From: Rhizobium sp. P40RR-XXII
Lineage (GTDB): Bacteria > Pseudomonadota > Alphaproteobacteria > Rhizobiales > Rhizobiaceae
Direction of reading: 5' to 3'
NCBI RefSeq assembly: GCF_012641405.1
Contig: NZ_JABAII010000014.1
Location: forward strand, 1 to 64,000
Length of the DNA: 64,000 nucleotides
In this document: positions 1 through 8,395 of the stretch, piece by piece
How the letters are laid out: the number at the start of each line of letters is the position of its first letter
Numbering within the stretch: position 1 is the first letter of the stretch
The notes under the pieces: generated by a model
Database searches by the model: none
Told to the model about the DNA's origin: nothing
The model's input: the letters and a program-made list of their open reading frames with translations, nothing else
Program-made: the position numbers and the translations under genes

Positions 1-82
1 GAAGATCCTTTTGGCGAAGAATCTTCAATTCAACCACATCATTCCGTTCTCACCATTAATGTCGTGTACCGTGGGCAGTGAT

Positions 83-160
83 AAGCTGAACCGCTCTATC
101 TCTTTGTTTTCTCGCAATTCCGGACGGGAAACCGCTACGCATTTTTCCTGGAATTGCTTT
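83..160 (-). repeat. Rhizobial-type intergenic repeat, copy 1
   Basis: Read on the minus strand, about 70 bases beginning AGCAATTCCAGGAAAA match the element at 44433-44567 with roughly 8 mismatches. Its first bases supply the TAA stop of the serine hydrolase (159-161). It ends in an arm related to the AAGCTGAACCGCTCTA motif of the second copy. Many dispersed palindromic repeats of this kind are known in rhizobia; the family name was not checked. The remaining bases 1-82 hold no gene that I can support. Confidence 0.8.
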
Positions 161-1547
161 AGTTCGAGACCGGCTTTATCACATCCATGATCCGTTTCAG
201 CAGGATTTGCGGCCGGTAGTCCGCCCAGGCTGGCGTCAATCCCATTCGCACGACAACCAGATTGGCGGAGGGAACAATGGCCACCGTCTGGCCGTCGTGA
301 CCGCTCATCCAGAACGTATCTGCAGGCAGGCCGAATTGCGCATTCGAGCCGCCGGGACCCGCAAGCCAGGCCTGAACCTGAGAATAGACTCCTTCCGACG
401 CCTTCGTCGGCGTGCGCATGGCGCCGACGAAACCTTCCGGCAGCAACCGATGCCCATTCCACACACCATCCTGAAGCAGGAACTGGCCGAAACGCGCCCA
501 GTCACGAGCATTGGCGTAAAGATAGGAACTGCCGACAAAGGTCCCGCGCTCATCGGCCTCCAAAACGGCGCTATACATGCCGAGCGGGCCGAAAAGCGCT
601 TCGCGCGGATAGGCGATGGCTGCACTCAGATTGGGCAACCGATTCATCCAGAGGCGGGAAAGAAGGGTTGCCGTGCCGCTCGAATAGCTGAAACGCTCGC
701 CGGGCGCTGCGACCTGACGCGCACCGGCCGCGATGCTGGTCGTATCCGGATCGAGATAGAGCATGCGGGTCACGTCGGACACGCTGCCATAGGACTCGTT
801 GAAGACGAGACCGCTCTCCATGGCAAGGAGATCGCTGAGCTTGATGTTCTTACGCTCGTCCACGCTCCATTGCGGCAACAGATTTTGATCGTCGAAAGAC
901 ATGCGTCCCGCCAGCATCAGGCGACCGATGATGGCAGCATTGACTGTTTTCGTCATGGACCAGCCGATGAGAGGTGTCGCCTTGTTGAAGCCGTCGCCAT
1001 AACTCTCGGCGACGACATGCCCCTCTTTGACGACCACGATCGCCCGCACGGCCGGCCCGGCGAGATCCGGATTGGCGACGATATCGGCAAGCTTCGCGCC
1101 CTGCTCGCCTTGGCCGACGTTGACAGCATCTCCATCCGGCCACAACGCATCGCTCTTCGGTGCCTTGATCTTGTTCAGGAAGACGGCGCTGCGTGCCGCC
1201 TGCAAATCGCCATCGGGCACCGACGTGCAGCCGAGTGCGCCACGATAAAGCGCATAGTTCGGCGCGAACAAACCAAGGAAGCGGGCGGCCACCACGCCTT
1301 CGTCACGATCGACGGAAACCCGAATGAGCTTCAGCGCCGGATTGCCGGGGGCCTGCACATCTTCTTCCAGCACCTTGTCCGGATCGCGCTTTGCCACGAA
1401 CGTATTCGAGCAAACGATCTTTGCGGCATAGCCATCACCAACCCTGAGCAATTCCGGCGGGTAAAGGGAAAGCCAGATGGCTCCGCCGGCGACAATGATC
1501 AGCAGCAAAACAATAAGAGCCCCGATCACTCTCGATATCAAACGCAT
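159..1547 (-). CDS. Membrane-anchored serine hydrolase, beta-lactamase class C / PBP4* family
   Basis: A 462-residue protein with one N-terminal membrane segment (about residues 8-28) followed by a periplasmic serine beta-lactamase-like domain. The acyl-enzyme motif S197-M-T-K200, the second motif around Y288-S-S-G and the SGHDG box near residue 415 (in place of KTG) are visible. Such proteins are usually esterases or D-amino peptidases rather than true beta-lactamases; the substrate is unknown. The ATG at 1547 was chosen because GGAGGG lies 8 bases upstream; the reading frame stays open 33 bases further. Its stop codon lies at the edge of an intergenic repeat. It is transcribed away from btaA. 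Confidence 0.85.
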   Translation of the reverse strand: MRLISRVIGALIVLLLIIVAGGAIWLSLYPPELLRVGDGYAAKIVCSNTFVAKRDPDKVLEEDVQAPGNPALKLIRVSVDRDEGVVAARFLGLFAPNYALYRGALGCTSVPDGDLQAARSAVFLNKIKAPKSDALWPDGDAVNVGQGEQGAKLADIVANPDLAGPAVRAIVVVKEGHVVAESYGDGFNKATPLIGWSMTKTVNAAIIGRLMLAGRMSFDDQNLLPQWSVDERKNIKLSDLLAMESGLVFNESYGSVSDVTRMLYLDPDTTSIAAGARQVAAPGERFSYSSGTATLLSRLWMNRLPNLSAAIAYPREALFGPLGMYSAVLEADERGTFVGSSYLYANARDWARFGQFLLQDGVWNGHRLLPEGFVGAMRTPTKASEGVYSQVQAWLAGPGGSNAQFGLPADTFWMSGHDGQTVAIVPSANLVVVRMGLTPAWADYRPQILLKRIMDVIKPVSN

Positions 1548-1671
1548 GTCACATACCCTCCAAAAAGTACGCGGAGACAATCAGGAAACGCAGCAATATG
1601 AAAGGCCTATGATGGCTGCGGAACCTTAAATATCCGCAGGGGTGCTTTTCCGCCGGATCTGCCAACAGCCC

Positions 1672-1689
1672 GCGTCATCAGACTGTAGC
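1672..1689 (+). promoter_or_regulatory. Possible degenerate Pho box upstream of btaA
   Basis: GCGTCAT-CAGA-CTGTAGC has the layout of the PhoB site (two 7-base CTGTCAT-like halves, 4-base spacer) and ends about 50 bases before the btaA start. The first half matches 5 of 7 bases and the second only about 4 of 7. Phosphate-controlled btaAB is established in Sinorhizobium, which is the main reason to mention this weak match. Confidence 0.25.
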
Positions 1690-1738
1690 ATTGCCGGGTT
1701 ACACGCCTTGAACTTCACAAATCGGTGACAAGACTCAG

Positions 1739-2986
1739 ATGACGGAATTCGCCCCGGATGCCGGTCTCCAAAAGAACCGGAAACTCAAGGACGCTCTCCT
1801 CCAGCATAAGCCGCTATCCAAGGCCGGCCTCTCCGAGCGCCTCTTCGGAATGCTGTTTTCCGGCCTCGTCTATCCGCAAATATGGGAAGATCCGGATATC
1901 GACATGGAGGCGATGGAGCTTCAGCCGCATCACCGCATCGTGACCATCGGTTCCGGCGGCTGCAACATGCTCGCCTATCTCTCGCAAAACCCCGCCTCGA
2001 TCGATGTCGTGGACCTGAACCGCCATCACATCGCACTCAACAAGCTGAAGCTCGCCGCCTTCCGCTTGCTGCCCGGTCATGCGGATCTGGTGCGTTTCTT
2101 CGGCATGCCTGATGTTGCCGCCAACAGCCAAGCCTACGACCAGTTCATCGCATCGCGCCTCGACACGGCAACCGCCGACTATTGGGACGGTCGCGATCTC
2201 TATGGCCGCCGCCGGATCACGGTCTTCAACCGCAATATCTACAAGACCGGTCTTCTCGGCCGCTTCATCGGCGCAGCCCATGTGCTGGCGCGCCTGAATG
2301 GCGTTCGTCTCGCCAAGATGACGCAAGCCCGCACCATGCGCGAACAGCGCCAGTTCTTCGAGGAAGAGATCGCTCCAATCTTCGACAAGCGAGCCGTTCG
2401 CTGGCTGCTCGGTCGCAAAAGCTCGCTCTTCGGTCTCGGCATTCCGCCGCAGCAATATGACGAACTCGCAAGCCTTGCGGGCGACGATTCCATTTCCGCC
2501 GTGCTGAAGCACCGTCTTGAAAAGCTCGCCTGCCATTTCCCGATGCGCGACAACTATTTTGCCTGGCAGGCGTTTGCGCGCCGCTACGCAGCCCAGCACC
2601 AGGGTCCCTTGCCCACCTATCTCAAGCCGGAACACTATGCCGCGATCCGCGCCAATGCCGACCGCGTTGATGTGCATCACGCCAATTTCATCGAGCTTCT
2701 GGCCTCCAAACCGGCCGCCTCGCGCGATCGCTACATCCTGCTTGATGCCCAGGACTGGATGACCGACGAACAGCTCAACAATCTCTGGGCCGAGATTACC
2801 CGCACCGCGCGCGAAGGCGCCCGCGTCATCTTCCGCACCGCCGCTGAAAAGAGCATCATCGAAGGTCGTCTTTCTCCGGCGATCCGCGACCAGTGGGTCT
2901 ATTTCGAGGAGCGTTCGCAGGAGCTCAATACACGCGATCGCTCGGCAATCTACGGCGGCTTCCACATTTACGGGAAAAAAGCGTGA
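1739..2986 (+). CDS. btaA: BtaA: AdoMet:diacylglycerol 3-amino-3-carboxypropyltransferase
   Basis: A 415-residue protein of the BtaA (DUF3419) family, full length for the family. It transfers the 3-amino-3-carboxypropyl group of S-adenosylmethionine to diacylglycerol, giving diacylglyceryl-homoserine, the first step to the phosphorus-free lipid DGTS. The conserved N-terminal stretch around VYPQIWEDP (about residues 44-52), the glycine-rich TIGSGGCN box (about 69-76) and the acidic DVVDLN strand end (about 87-92) are seen. No strong ribosome site precedes the ATG at 1739. The stop overlaps the next gene by 4 bases, so btaA and btaB form one translationally coupled operon. Confidence 0.93.
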   Translation: MTEFAPDAGLQKNRKLKDALLQHKPLSKAGLSERLFGMLFSGLVYPQIWEDPDIDMEAMELQPHHRIVTIGSGGCNMLAYLSQNPASIDVVDLNRHHIALNKLKLAAFRLLPGHADLVRFFGMPDVAANSQAYDQFIASRLDTATADYWDGRDLYGRRRITVFNRNIYKTGLLGRFIGAAHVLARLNGVRLAKMTQARTMREQRQFFEEEIAPIFDKRAVRWLLGRKSSLFGLGIPPQQYDELASLAGDDSISAVLKHRLEKLACHFPMRDNYFAWQAFARRYAAQHQGPLPTYLKPEHYAAIRANADRVDVHHANFIELLASKPAASRDRYILLDAQDWMTDEQLNNLWAEITRTAREGARVIFRTAAEKSIIEGRLSPAIRDQWVYFEERSQELNTRDRSAIYGGFHIYGKKA

Positions 2987-3657
2987 GCCAGGCGGATACG
3001 GGCATAGAAACCAGCGACAGCAACCATGCCAAGCTGATGGACGGCATGTACCGCTATCAGCGCCACATCTATGACCTGACCCGCAAATATTACCTGTTCG
3101 GCCGCGACCGCACGATCGAGCATCTGAATGTACCTGCCGGCGGTTCCTTCCTGGAGGTGGGCTGCGGCACCGGCCGCAACATGTTGCTGGCCTATCGCCG
3201 CTTCCCTTCCGCTCGCTTCTATGGCTTTGACATCTCCCAGGAGATGCTGATTTCGGCGCGAAATAATTTCCGCGGTCTGAAGCAGATGCCGGATTTTCGC
3301 GTTGCCGATGCCACGGCCTTTTCGCCCGCTGATTTCGGGGTCGGCGGGTTCGATCGTGTGATGATTTCCTATGCGCTGTCGATGATTCCTGACTGGAAAA
3401 GCGCAATCGATGCTTCGCTCGATGCCGTCGCTCCTGGCGGTGAGCTCCACATCGTCGATTTCGGCCAGCAGGAAGGACTGCCGGGCTGGTTCAGGGCGCT
3501 TCTGAAGGGTTGGTTGAAGAAGTTCCACGTCGATCCGCGCGCCGACCTCCTGACGGTGCTTGAAGACAAGGCTCGGGCGCGCGGCATGTCCGTGAAGACC
3601 GAAAGGATCGGCCGCGGTTATGCCTGGCGCGCTGTGGCAAGCAAGCCCGGCGCGTGA
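2983..3657 (+). CDS. btaB: BtaB: diacylglyceryl-homoserine N-methyltransferase
   Basis: A 224-residue class I methyltransferase that adds three methyl groups to diacylglyceryl-homoserine to give the betaine lipid DGTS. Motif I, LEVGCGTGRN, lies at about residues 57-66 and the acidic FDIS of motif II near 82-85. The GTG at 2983 overlaps the btaA stop in GTGA; starting here gives the usual family length, whereas a longer start would run well into btaA. Known partners BtaA/BtaB act at the inner membrane and replace phospholipids under phosphate limitation. Confidence 0.92.
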   Translation: MSQADTGIETSDSNHAKLMDGMYRYQRHIYDLTRKYYLFGRDRTIEHLNVPAGGSFLEVGCGTGRNMLLAYRRFPSARFYGFDISQEMLISARNNFRGLKQMPDFRVADATAFSPADFGVGGFDRVMISYALSMIPDWKSAIDASLDAVAPGGELHIVDFGQQEGLPGWFRALLKGWLKKFHVDPRADLLTVLEDKARARGMSVKTERIGRGYAWRAVASKPGA

Positions 3658-3870
3658 GTGGCGGCAGATTCCAGCGCAAAATCCGTCAAGGAATGCACCA
3701 AGCATAAGAATTTGCTTGAAGATAACGCATTTTTTACGTTGATATGGTGAATAAAGTGGCAGGACCAGCCGGCAACGGTATGGTCTGCCGCTCTTTCGGA
3801 TTCTCGGGGACCATAGTACGGAAGCCAAGCCTTGGGGCAGCAAGATCACTCGCGCCATAACGGGTTACAC

Positions 3871-4662
3871 ATGCGCCGGCTTCTGGCATGTCTACTGCCG
3901 CTCGCCCTTTTCTTGAATGGCTGCACGACGGGCTATGACGCCCTCTCGACAGCCGCCCTTCCCAAGACCAGATTCAGCGATACGAAGCCGCAGGATTTCG
4001 GCCGCGACCATCCGCAGCGCCACCCCATCCATGGCATCGACGTTTCCAAATGGCAGGGCGATATCGATTGGAAAACCGTGAAGGGGTCGGGTGTTGCCTT
4101 CGTCTTCATCAAGGCGACGGAGGGCAAGGACAGGATCGATCCGCGCTTTACGGAATATTGGCAGGAAGCCAGTGCCGCTGGGCTTCTGCACGCGCCCTAT
4201 CATTTCTTCTATTTCTGCTCCACCGCCGACGAACAGGCCGATTGGTTCATCCGCAATGTGCCGAAGGATACGATGGCGCTTCCGCCTGTAGTCGACGTCG
4301 AATGGAACCCCGGCTCCCCGACCTGCAAGACCAGACCGGCTCCTGAAACGGTGAGAACGGAAATCAAGCGTTTCATGGATCGCCTCGAAGCCTACTACGG
4401 CAAGCGCCCGATCATCTATACGTCAGTCGATTTCCATCGCGAAAATCTTGTCGGCTATTTCAAGGATTATCACTTCTGGGTCCGCTCGGTCGCCAAGCAC
4501 CCGAAAGAGACCTATGCCGATCGCAGCTGGGCCTTCTGGCAGTATACGTCGACGGGCGTTATTCCCGGCATCAAAGGTCCGACCGATATCAATGTGTTCG
4601 GCGGCTCCACGCAGAACTGGCAAAACTGGGTGGCGGCAGTAGAGAAGCAAGGAAATTCTTAA
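3871..4662 (+). CDS. GH25-family lysozyme lipoprotein
   Basis: A 263-residue glycoside hydrolase family 25 protein that probably cleaves the muramic acid-GlcNAc bond of peptidoglycan. The N-terminus is a lipoprotein signal with the lipid-accepting Cys18 after LFLNG, so the enzyme should be membrane-anchored in the periplasm. GIDVSKWQG (Asp57) and the VDVEW strand (Asp142, Glu144) carry the family's acidic catalytic centre. The ATG at 3871 was preferred to an in-frame TTG at 3832 because it starts directly at the signal peptide. The region 3658-3870 shows no gene. Confidence 0.88.
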   Translation: MRRLLACLLPLALFLNGCTTGYDALSTAALPKTRFSDTKPQDFGRDHPQRHPIHGIDVSKWQGDIDWKTVKGSGVAFVFIKATEGKDRIDPRFTEYWQEASAAGLLHAPYHFFYFCSTADEQADWFIRNVPKDTMALPPVVDVEWNPGSPTCKTRPAPETVRTEIKRFMDRLEAYYGKRPIIYTSVDFHRENLVGYFKDYHFWVRSVAKHPKETYADRSWAFWQYTSTGVIPGIKGPTDINVFGGSTQNWQNWVAAVEKQGNS

Positions 4663-4742
4663 GGCCGACTCCACTTCACTCTTGCTTATGTCACAATCTT
4701 CTGTGAAAGCGACCCTATTCTATCTCCTAGGAAGGATCGCTC

Positions 4743-5987
4743 ATGGATCGTCACACCATTCGGCGCAGCGCTCTTGCGTTGCTCTTCGCTTCAGCCATGA
4801 CTGGTACGGCAATGGCTCAGAGTGCGGCTCCCGCCGCAGCCCCGAGCGGGGATGGCGCCAACGCTCCGAAGGTCGCCTGCGGTGGCGATCTCACAAGCTT
4901 CTTGGCAGGTGTGAAAGCTGAGGCAATTGCTGATGGCGCGGATGCAACCGCAGCCGACAAAACGCTGGCCGGCGCGCAGATCGACCAGAAGGTTCTCGCC
5001 ATGGACCGCAGCCAGGGTGTCTTCCGCCAGACCTTCCTCGAATTCTCGCAACGCACCGTCAGCCAGGGCCGTCTCGATATCGGTCGCCAGAAGATGAAGC
5101 AGTATGCCGACGTCTTCGCCAAGGCCGAAAAGGACTATGGCGTTCCTCCCGGCGTCATCACCGCCTTCTGGGCCATGGAAACGGATTTCGGCGCCGTTCA
5201 GGGCAATTTCAACACCCGCAACGCTCTGGTCACCCTCTCGCACGACTGCCGCAGGCCGGACTTCTTCCGTCCGCGCCTGATCGCGCTGATCGAGCTGGTG
5301 CAGCGTGGCGACGTCGACCCGGAAACGACCACGGGTGCATGGGCCGGCGAAATCGGCCAGACGCAGATGCTGCCCCCAGATATCATCGCCTACGGCACCG
5401 ATGGTGACGGCGACGGCCATGTGAATTTGAAGACCAGCGCGCCCGACGTCATCCTGACCACGGCAAGATTCCTTCAGCACCTCGGCTTCCAGCGCGGCCA
5501 GCCCTGGCTGCAGGAAGTAACGGTGCCGGATAATCTCCCCTGGGAAAAATCCGGCATCGGCGGCACGCTGACCGCTGGCGACTGGTTCCAGCTCGGCGTC
5601 AAGCCCCGCGACGGCGATACAAGCTTCGGTTCGTTGCCGGCGGCCCTCATCCTGCCGCAGGGCCGCAAAGGCCCGGCCTTCCTGACTTATCCGAATTACA
5701 ACACCTATCTCGGCTGGAACCAGTCCTTCATCTACACGACATCAGCCGCCTATTTCGCCACCCGGTTTGCCGGCGCTCAGCCCTATAACAAGGGCACACC
5801 CGAGGCGGGCCTGAACGATACCGATATGAAGGCGCTTCAAACCAAGCTCGTGGGACGCGGCTACGATGTCGGCAAGATCGACGGTATTCTCGGCTCCGGC
5901 ACCCGCGTCGCCATCCAGAAGGAACAATTCCGCCTCGGCATACCGGCGGACGGCTGGGCAACCACGGCGCTGCTCAACGCACTCTGA
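4743..5987 (+). CDS. Lytic murein transglycosylase, MltB type, with C-terminal peptidoglycan-binding domain
   Basis: A 414-residue periplasmic protein with a signal peptide (about residues 1-25, cut after AMA). The GH103/MltB catalytic domain includes the predicted catalytic Glu146 in WAMETDFG, and a peptidoglycan_binding_1 domain occupies about 364-414. It cleaves glycan strands non-hydrolytically to form 1,6-anhydromuramic ends, in cell-wall turnover. AGGAAGGA lies just upstream of the ATG at 4743. It follows the GH25 gene by 80 bases in the same direction, so the two wall hydrolases may be co-transcribed; a terminator follows. Confidence 0.9.
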   Translation: MDRHTIRRSALALLFASAMTGTAMAQSAAPAAAPSGDGANAPKVACGGDLTSFLAGVKAEAIADGADATAADKTLAGAQIDQKVLAMDRSQGVFRQTFLEFSQRTVSQGRLDIGRQKMKQYADVFAKAEKDYGVPPGVITAFWAMETDFGAVQGNFNTRNALVTLSHDCRRPDFFRPRLIALIELVQRGDVDPETTTGAWAGEIGQTQMLPPDIIAYGTDGDGDGHVNLKTSAPDVILTTARFLQHLGFQRGQPWLQEVTVPDNLPWEKSGIGGTLTAGDWFQLGVKPRDGDTSFGSLPAALILPQGRKGPAFLTYPNYNTYLGWNQSFIYTTSAAYFATRFAGAQPYNKGTPEAGLNDTDMKALQTKLVGRGYDVGKIDGILGSGTRVAIQKEQFRLGIPADGWATTALLNAL

Positions 5988-6011
5988 GTTCTTTTTGCCT
6001 CCCTATCGGAA

Positions 6012-6035
6012 AGGCGGCCACAAGCCGCCTTTTTG
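6012..6035 (+). terminator. Rho-independent terminator after the lytic transglycosylase gene
   Basis: A 7-base-pair stem AGGCGGC/GCCGCCT with a 5-base loop (6019-6023) is followed by a run of T, 25 bases after the stop codon. Confidence 0.85.
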
Positions 6036-6149
6036 TTGCGCGGAATTTCAGCGAACCGCTCACGAGCCAGCCACCGCACACTCCGACGGAAAACGGGTGG
6101 AACACCGGCCCTCTCCCAGGTTACATGAACCGAAACGGGGGAGATGGTG

Positions 6150-7076
6150 ATGGGTAACGACAACCGGATGAGTGCCTTGACCTGGGGGCTGCTTCTATTG
6201 CTCGGGCTGATCTGGGGCGGGTCGTTCTTTTTTGCCCGTATTGCGGTCCATCACGTTCCGCCCTTTACGCTCGTTCTTCTACGCCTGTCATTGGCAGCGC
6301 TGGCACTGCATCTCTATCTTGCCGGCCGCTTTGGCATTTATCAGCTGTTGCGGACGCAATGGCGACAATTTCTCCTGCTGGGACTCATCAACAACGCCGT
6401 GCCGCATACCCTGATCTTCTTCGGTCAGACACAGATGGGCGCCGGTCTTGCCTCCATCCTCAACGCAACCACGCCGATCTGGACCGTCCTGATCGGCAAC
6501 CAGCTGACCACCGACGAACGTCTTACTCCGGCCAAGCTCATCGGCTGTTTCACGGGGTTAATCGGGACCGCTGTGCTGCTCGGACCAAGCGTAACCACCG
6601 GCGGCTCGGTTCCCTTCTGGGCGTTATCGCTGCCAATCCTCGCCGCGATTTCCTATGGTTTTGCCGCGATCTACGCCAAACGCTTCAAGGGCATCGCCCC
6701 ACCCGTCGTCGCGGCCGGTCAATTGACCGGCTCTTCGCTGATCATGTTGCCGGTCGCCGTGATCGTTGACCAGCCCTGGTCTCTCGCAGCACCGCCGGCA
6801 ACGGTGATAGCCGCTATTCTGGGCTTGGCGCTGCTATCGACAGCTTTCGCCTACATTCTATACTTTCGCATCATGGCGCTTGCCGGCGCCACGAACGCCT
6901 CGCTTGTGACCCTGCTGGTGCCGCCAAGCGCCCTTCTGCTTGGCTTCCTGTTTCTGGACGAGCGGCTTGGCTTTACCGAGATCGCCGGCATGGTGCTGAT
7001 CGGCGCGGGCCTGCTCGTCCTCGACGGCCGCTTTTATGCATGGATGAAACACGGCCTAAGAACGCGCGCAACATGA
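6150..7076 (+). CDS. EamA/DMT-family transporter
   Basis: A 308-residue inner-membrane protein with about ten hydrophobic segments arranged as two EamA repeats (roughly residues 8-140 and 155-300), the layout of the drug/metabolite transporter superfamily. Members export amino acids, nucleosides or other small metabolites; the substrate cannot be told from sequence. An in-frame ATG at 6144 also exists, but GGGGGAG (6137-6143) touches it, so the ATG at 6150, six bases from that site, is the better start. Stands alone as a transcription unit. Confidence 0.85.
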   Translation: MGNDNRMSALTWGLLLLLGLIWGGSFFFARIAVHHVPPFTLVLLRLSLAALALHLYLAGRFGIYQLLRTQWRQFLLLGLINNAVPHTLIFFGQTQMGAGLASILNATTPIWTVLIGNQLTTDERLTPAKLIGCFTGLIGTAVLLGPSVTTGGSVPFWALSLPILAAISYGFAAIYAKRFKGIAPPVVAAGQLTGSSLIMLPVAVIVDQPWSLAAPPATVIAAILGLALLSTAFAYILYFRIMALAGATNASLVTLLVPPSALLLGFLFLDERLGFTEIAGMVLIGAGLLVLDGRFYAWMKHGLRTRAT

Positions 7077-7292
7077 TCGAATGCACCGTCGACCGGCCTG
7101 CGGTCACAGCATGTTAATACTTATTCACAACCCGTCACTCAGCAGACGACCGGAATTTTTATAGTAAAATCAAATCTCTGTCAGAGTTACCTGAATTAAA
7201 ACGCCAATCTCATGCCGCGTCGCAGCATCGAATTCGCTTTCCAAACGACATATTTTCGACATAAAATTTAACGGCTGACTGAGGAGGAAGAC

Positions 7293-7370
7293 ATGGGATT
7301 GACGCGATCCATCAACGTCCTAGTGGTCGGTGCGGCCTTCGCTTTCGTCTTGACGATGCTTTTCATCTGA
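7293..7370 (+). CDS. 25-residue single-span membrane peptide
   Basis: A 25-codon reading frame begins MGLTRSINVL and is then almost wholly hydrophobic, enough for one membrane span with a positively charged N-terminus. GAGGAGGAAG, a very strong ribosome site, ends 2 bases before the ATG. AT-rich upstream sequence (7100-7290) could hold a promoter, and a strong terminator follows at 7435. This isolated arrangement argues for a real small gene. Function unknown; rhizobial homologues seem likely but were not checked. Confidence 0.7.
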   Translation: MGLTRSINVLVVGAAFAFVLTMLFI

Positions 7371-7434
7371 TGGCTTTGGCGAAATTCGCAGACGATCAAA
7401 CTCCGAAAAGCTAACAAAACCCCTGCTTCATTAG

Positions 7435-7468
7435 AAAAGCGCATGTCCGAGATGGACATGCGCTTTTT
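7435..7468. terminator. Bidirectional terminator between the small peptide gene and metF
   Basis: A perfect 14-base-pair stem, AAAAGCGCATGTCC with GGACATGCGCTTTT, and a 5-base loop (7449-7453). A T-run follows on each strand, so it can end both the plus-strand small gene and the minus-strand metF transcript. Confidence 0.9.
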
Positions 7469-7491
7469 CATAGGCAAATGGCACGGAATGC

Positions 7492-8394
7492 TCAGGCAGC
7501 GGCACCGGCGCGCGCATCCACCTTGCGCTGAAGGCCCAGCCGTTCAAGGACGGCCGAGACGAGCGCGGAGCGATTCATCGTGTAAAGATGAAACTCGTGG
7601 ATGCCGCGACCTATCAGATCCTGAATCTGCTCGGCCGCGACGTCTGCGGCGACCTTGGCGCGTTCCTCGACATTCTCGTCCAGACCGTCGAAACGCTCGT
7701 CCAGCCAGGATGGGATGCTGGCGCCGCACGCGCCAGCAAAGCGCTTGAGCTGGGTGAGGTTCTGGATCGGCATGATGCCGGGCACGATGGGGATCCGGAT
7801 GCCCGCCGCGCGAACGCGATCATGATAGCGCTCGAACGCGTCGTTATCGAAGAAGAACTGGGTCAGCGCCCGGTCGGCGCCATTCTCGGCCTTGCGCTTC
7901 AGCATGTCGATATCGGCTGATGTATCGCGGCTTTCCGGGTGCTTTTCCGGATAGGCGGATACGGAAATATCGAAATCGCCGCGCTCGCGCAAGGCGCCCA
8001 CCAATTCGGCGGCATTGGCATAACCGCCCGGATGCGGCTGATAGGCCGAGCCGACACCGCCGGGCGGATCGCCGCGCAGGGCGACGAAACGGCGAACGCC
8101 CGCGGCTAGGAACTCGTCGATCACACGATGCGTATCCTCGCGCGTCGCACCGACACAGGTGAGGTGCGATGCTGTCGTGAACGGCGTTTCATGGATCATC
8201 TTGCGCACGGCGGAAAGCGTCGGCGCCTTGGTCGAGCCGCCTGCCCCGTAAGTCACGGAAACGAACTCAGGCTCCCAATCGCTAAGGTCTGCAACGGTGG
8301 TCCACAATTGCTGCTCGGCTTCTTCCGACTTCGGCGGAAAGAATTCGAAGGAGACGCGGATACCGTCACTAACACTTTCGGATCTCGAAGACAT
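7492..8394 (-). CDS. metF: 5,10-methylenetetrahydrofolate reductase MetF
   Basis: A 300-residue TIM-barrel flavoenzyme that reduces 5,10-methylene-THF to 5-methyl-THF, the methyl donor for the cobalamin methionine synthase MetH encoded at 44691-48455. The N-terminal SFEFFPPK strand, the VTYGAGGS motif near residues 45-52 and the VPGIMPI stretch are typical of the family. The ATG at 8394 has GGGAGAG seven bases upstream; an upstream TTG at 8412 is less likely. Only one base separates it from the stop of the upstream regulator, so the two are co-transcribed from the operator at 9438-9457. Confidence 0.95.
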   Translation of the reverse strand: MSSRSESVSDGIRVSFEFFPPKSEEAEQQLWTTVADLSDWEPEFVSVTYGAGGSTKAPTLSAVRKMIHETPFTTASHLTCVGATREDTHRVIDEFLAAGVRRFVALRGDPPGGVGSAYQPHPGGYANAAELVGALRERGDFDISVSAYPEKHPESRDTSADIDMLKRKAENGADRALTQFFFDNDAFERYHDRVRAAGIRIPIVPGIMPIQNLTQLKRFAGACGASIPSWLDERFDGLDENVEERAKVAADVAAEQIQDLIGRGIHEFHLYTMNRSALVSAVLERLGLQRKVDARAGAAA

Positions 8395-8395
8395 G

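Noticed and set aside
1..26. Imperfect hairpin GAAGATCCTT/AAGAATCTTC at the window start
   Set aside because: Stem has a mismatch and no T-run; the context upstream of the window is unknown, so not called a terminator.
1814..3406. 530-codon minus-strand open frame opposite btaA and btaB
   Set aside because: It is antisense to two clearly recognised genes, is rich in Arg/Gly/His as expected from the GC-rich opposite strand, and has no family motif.
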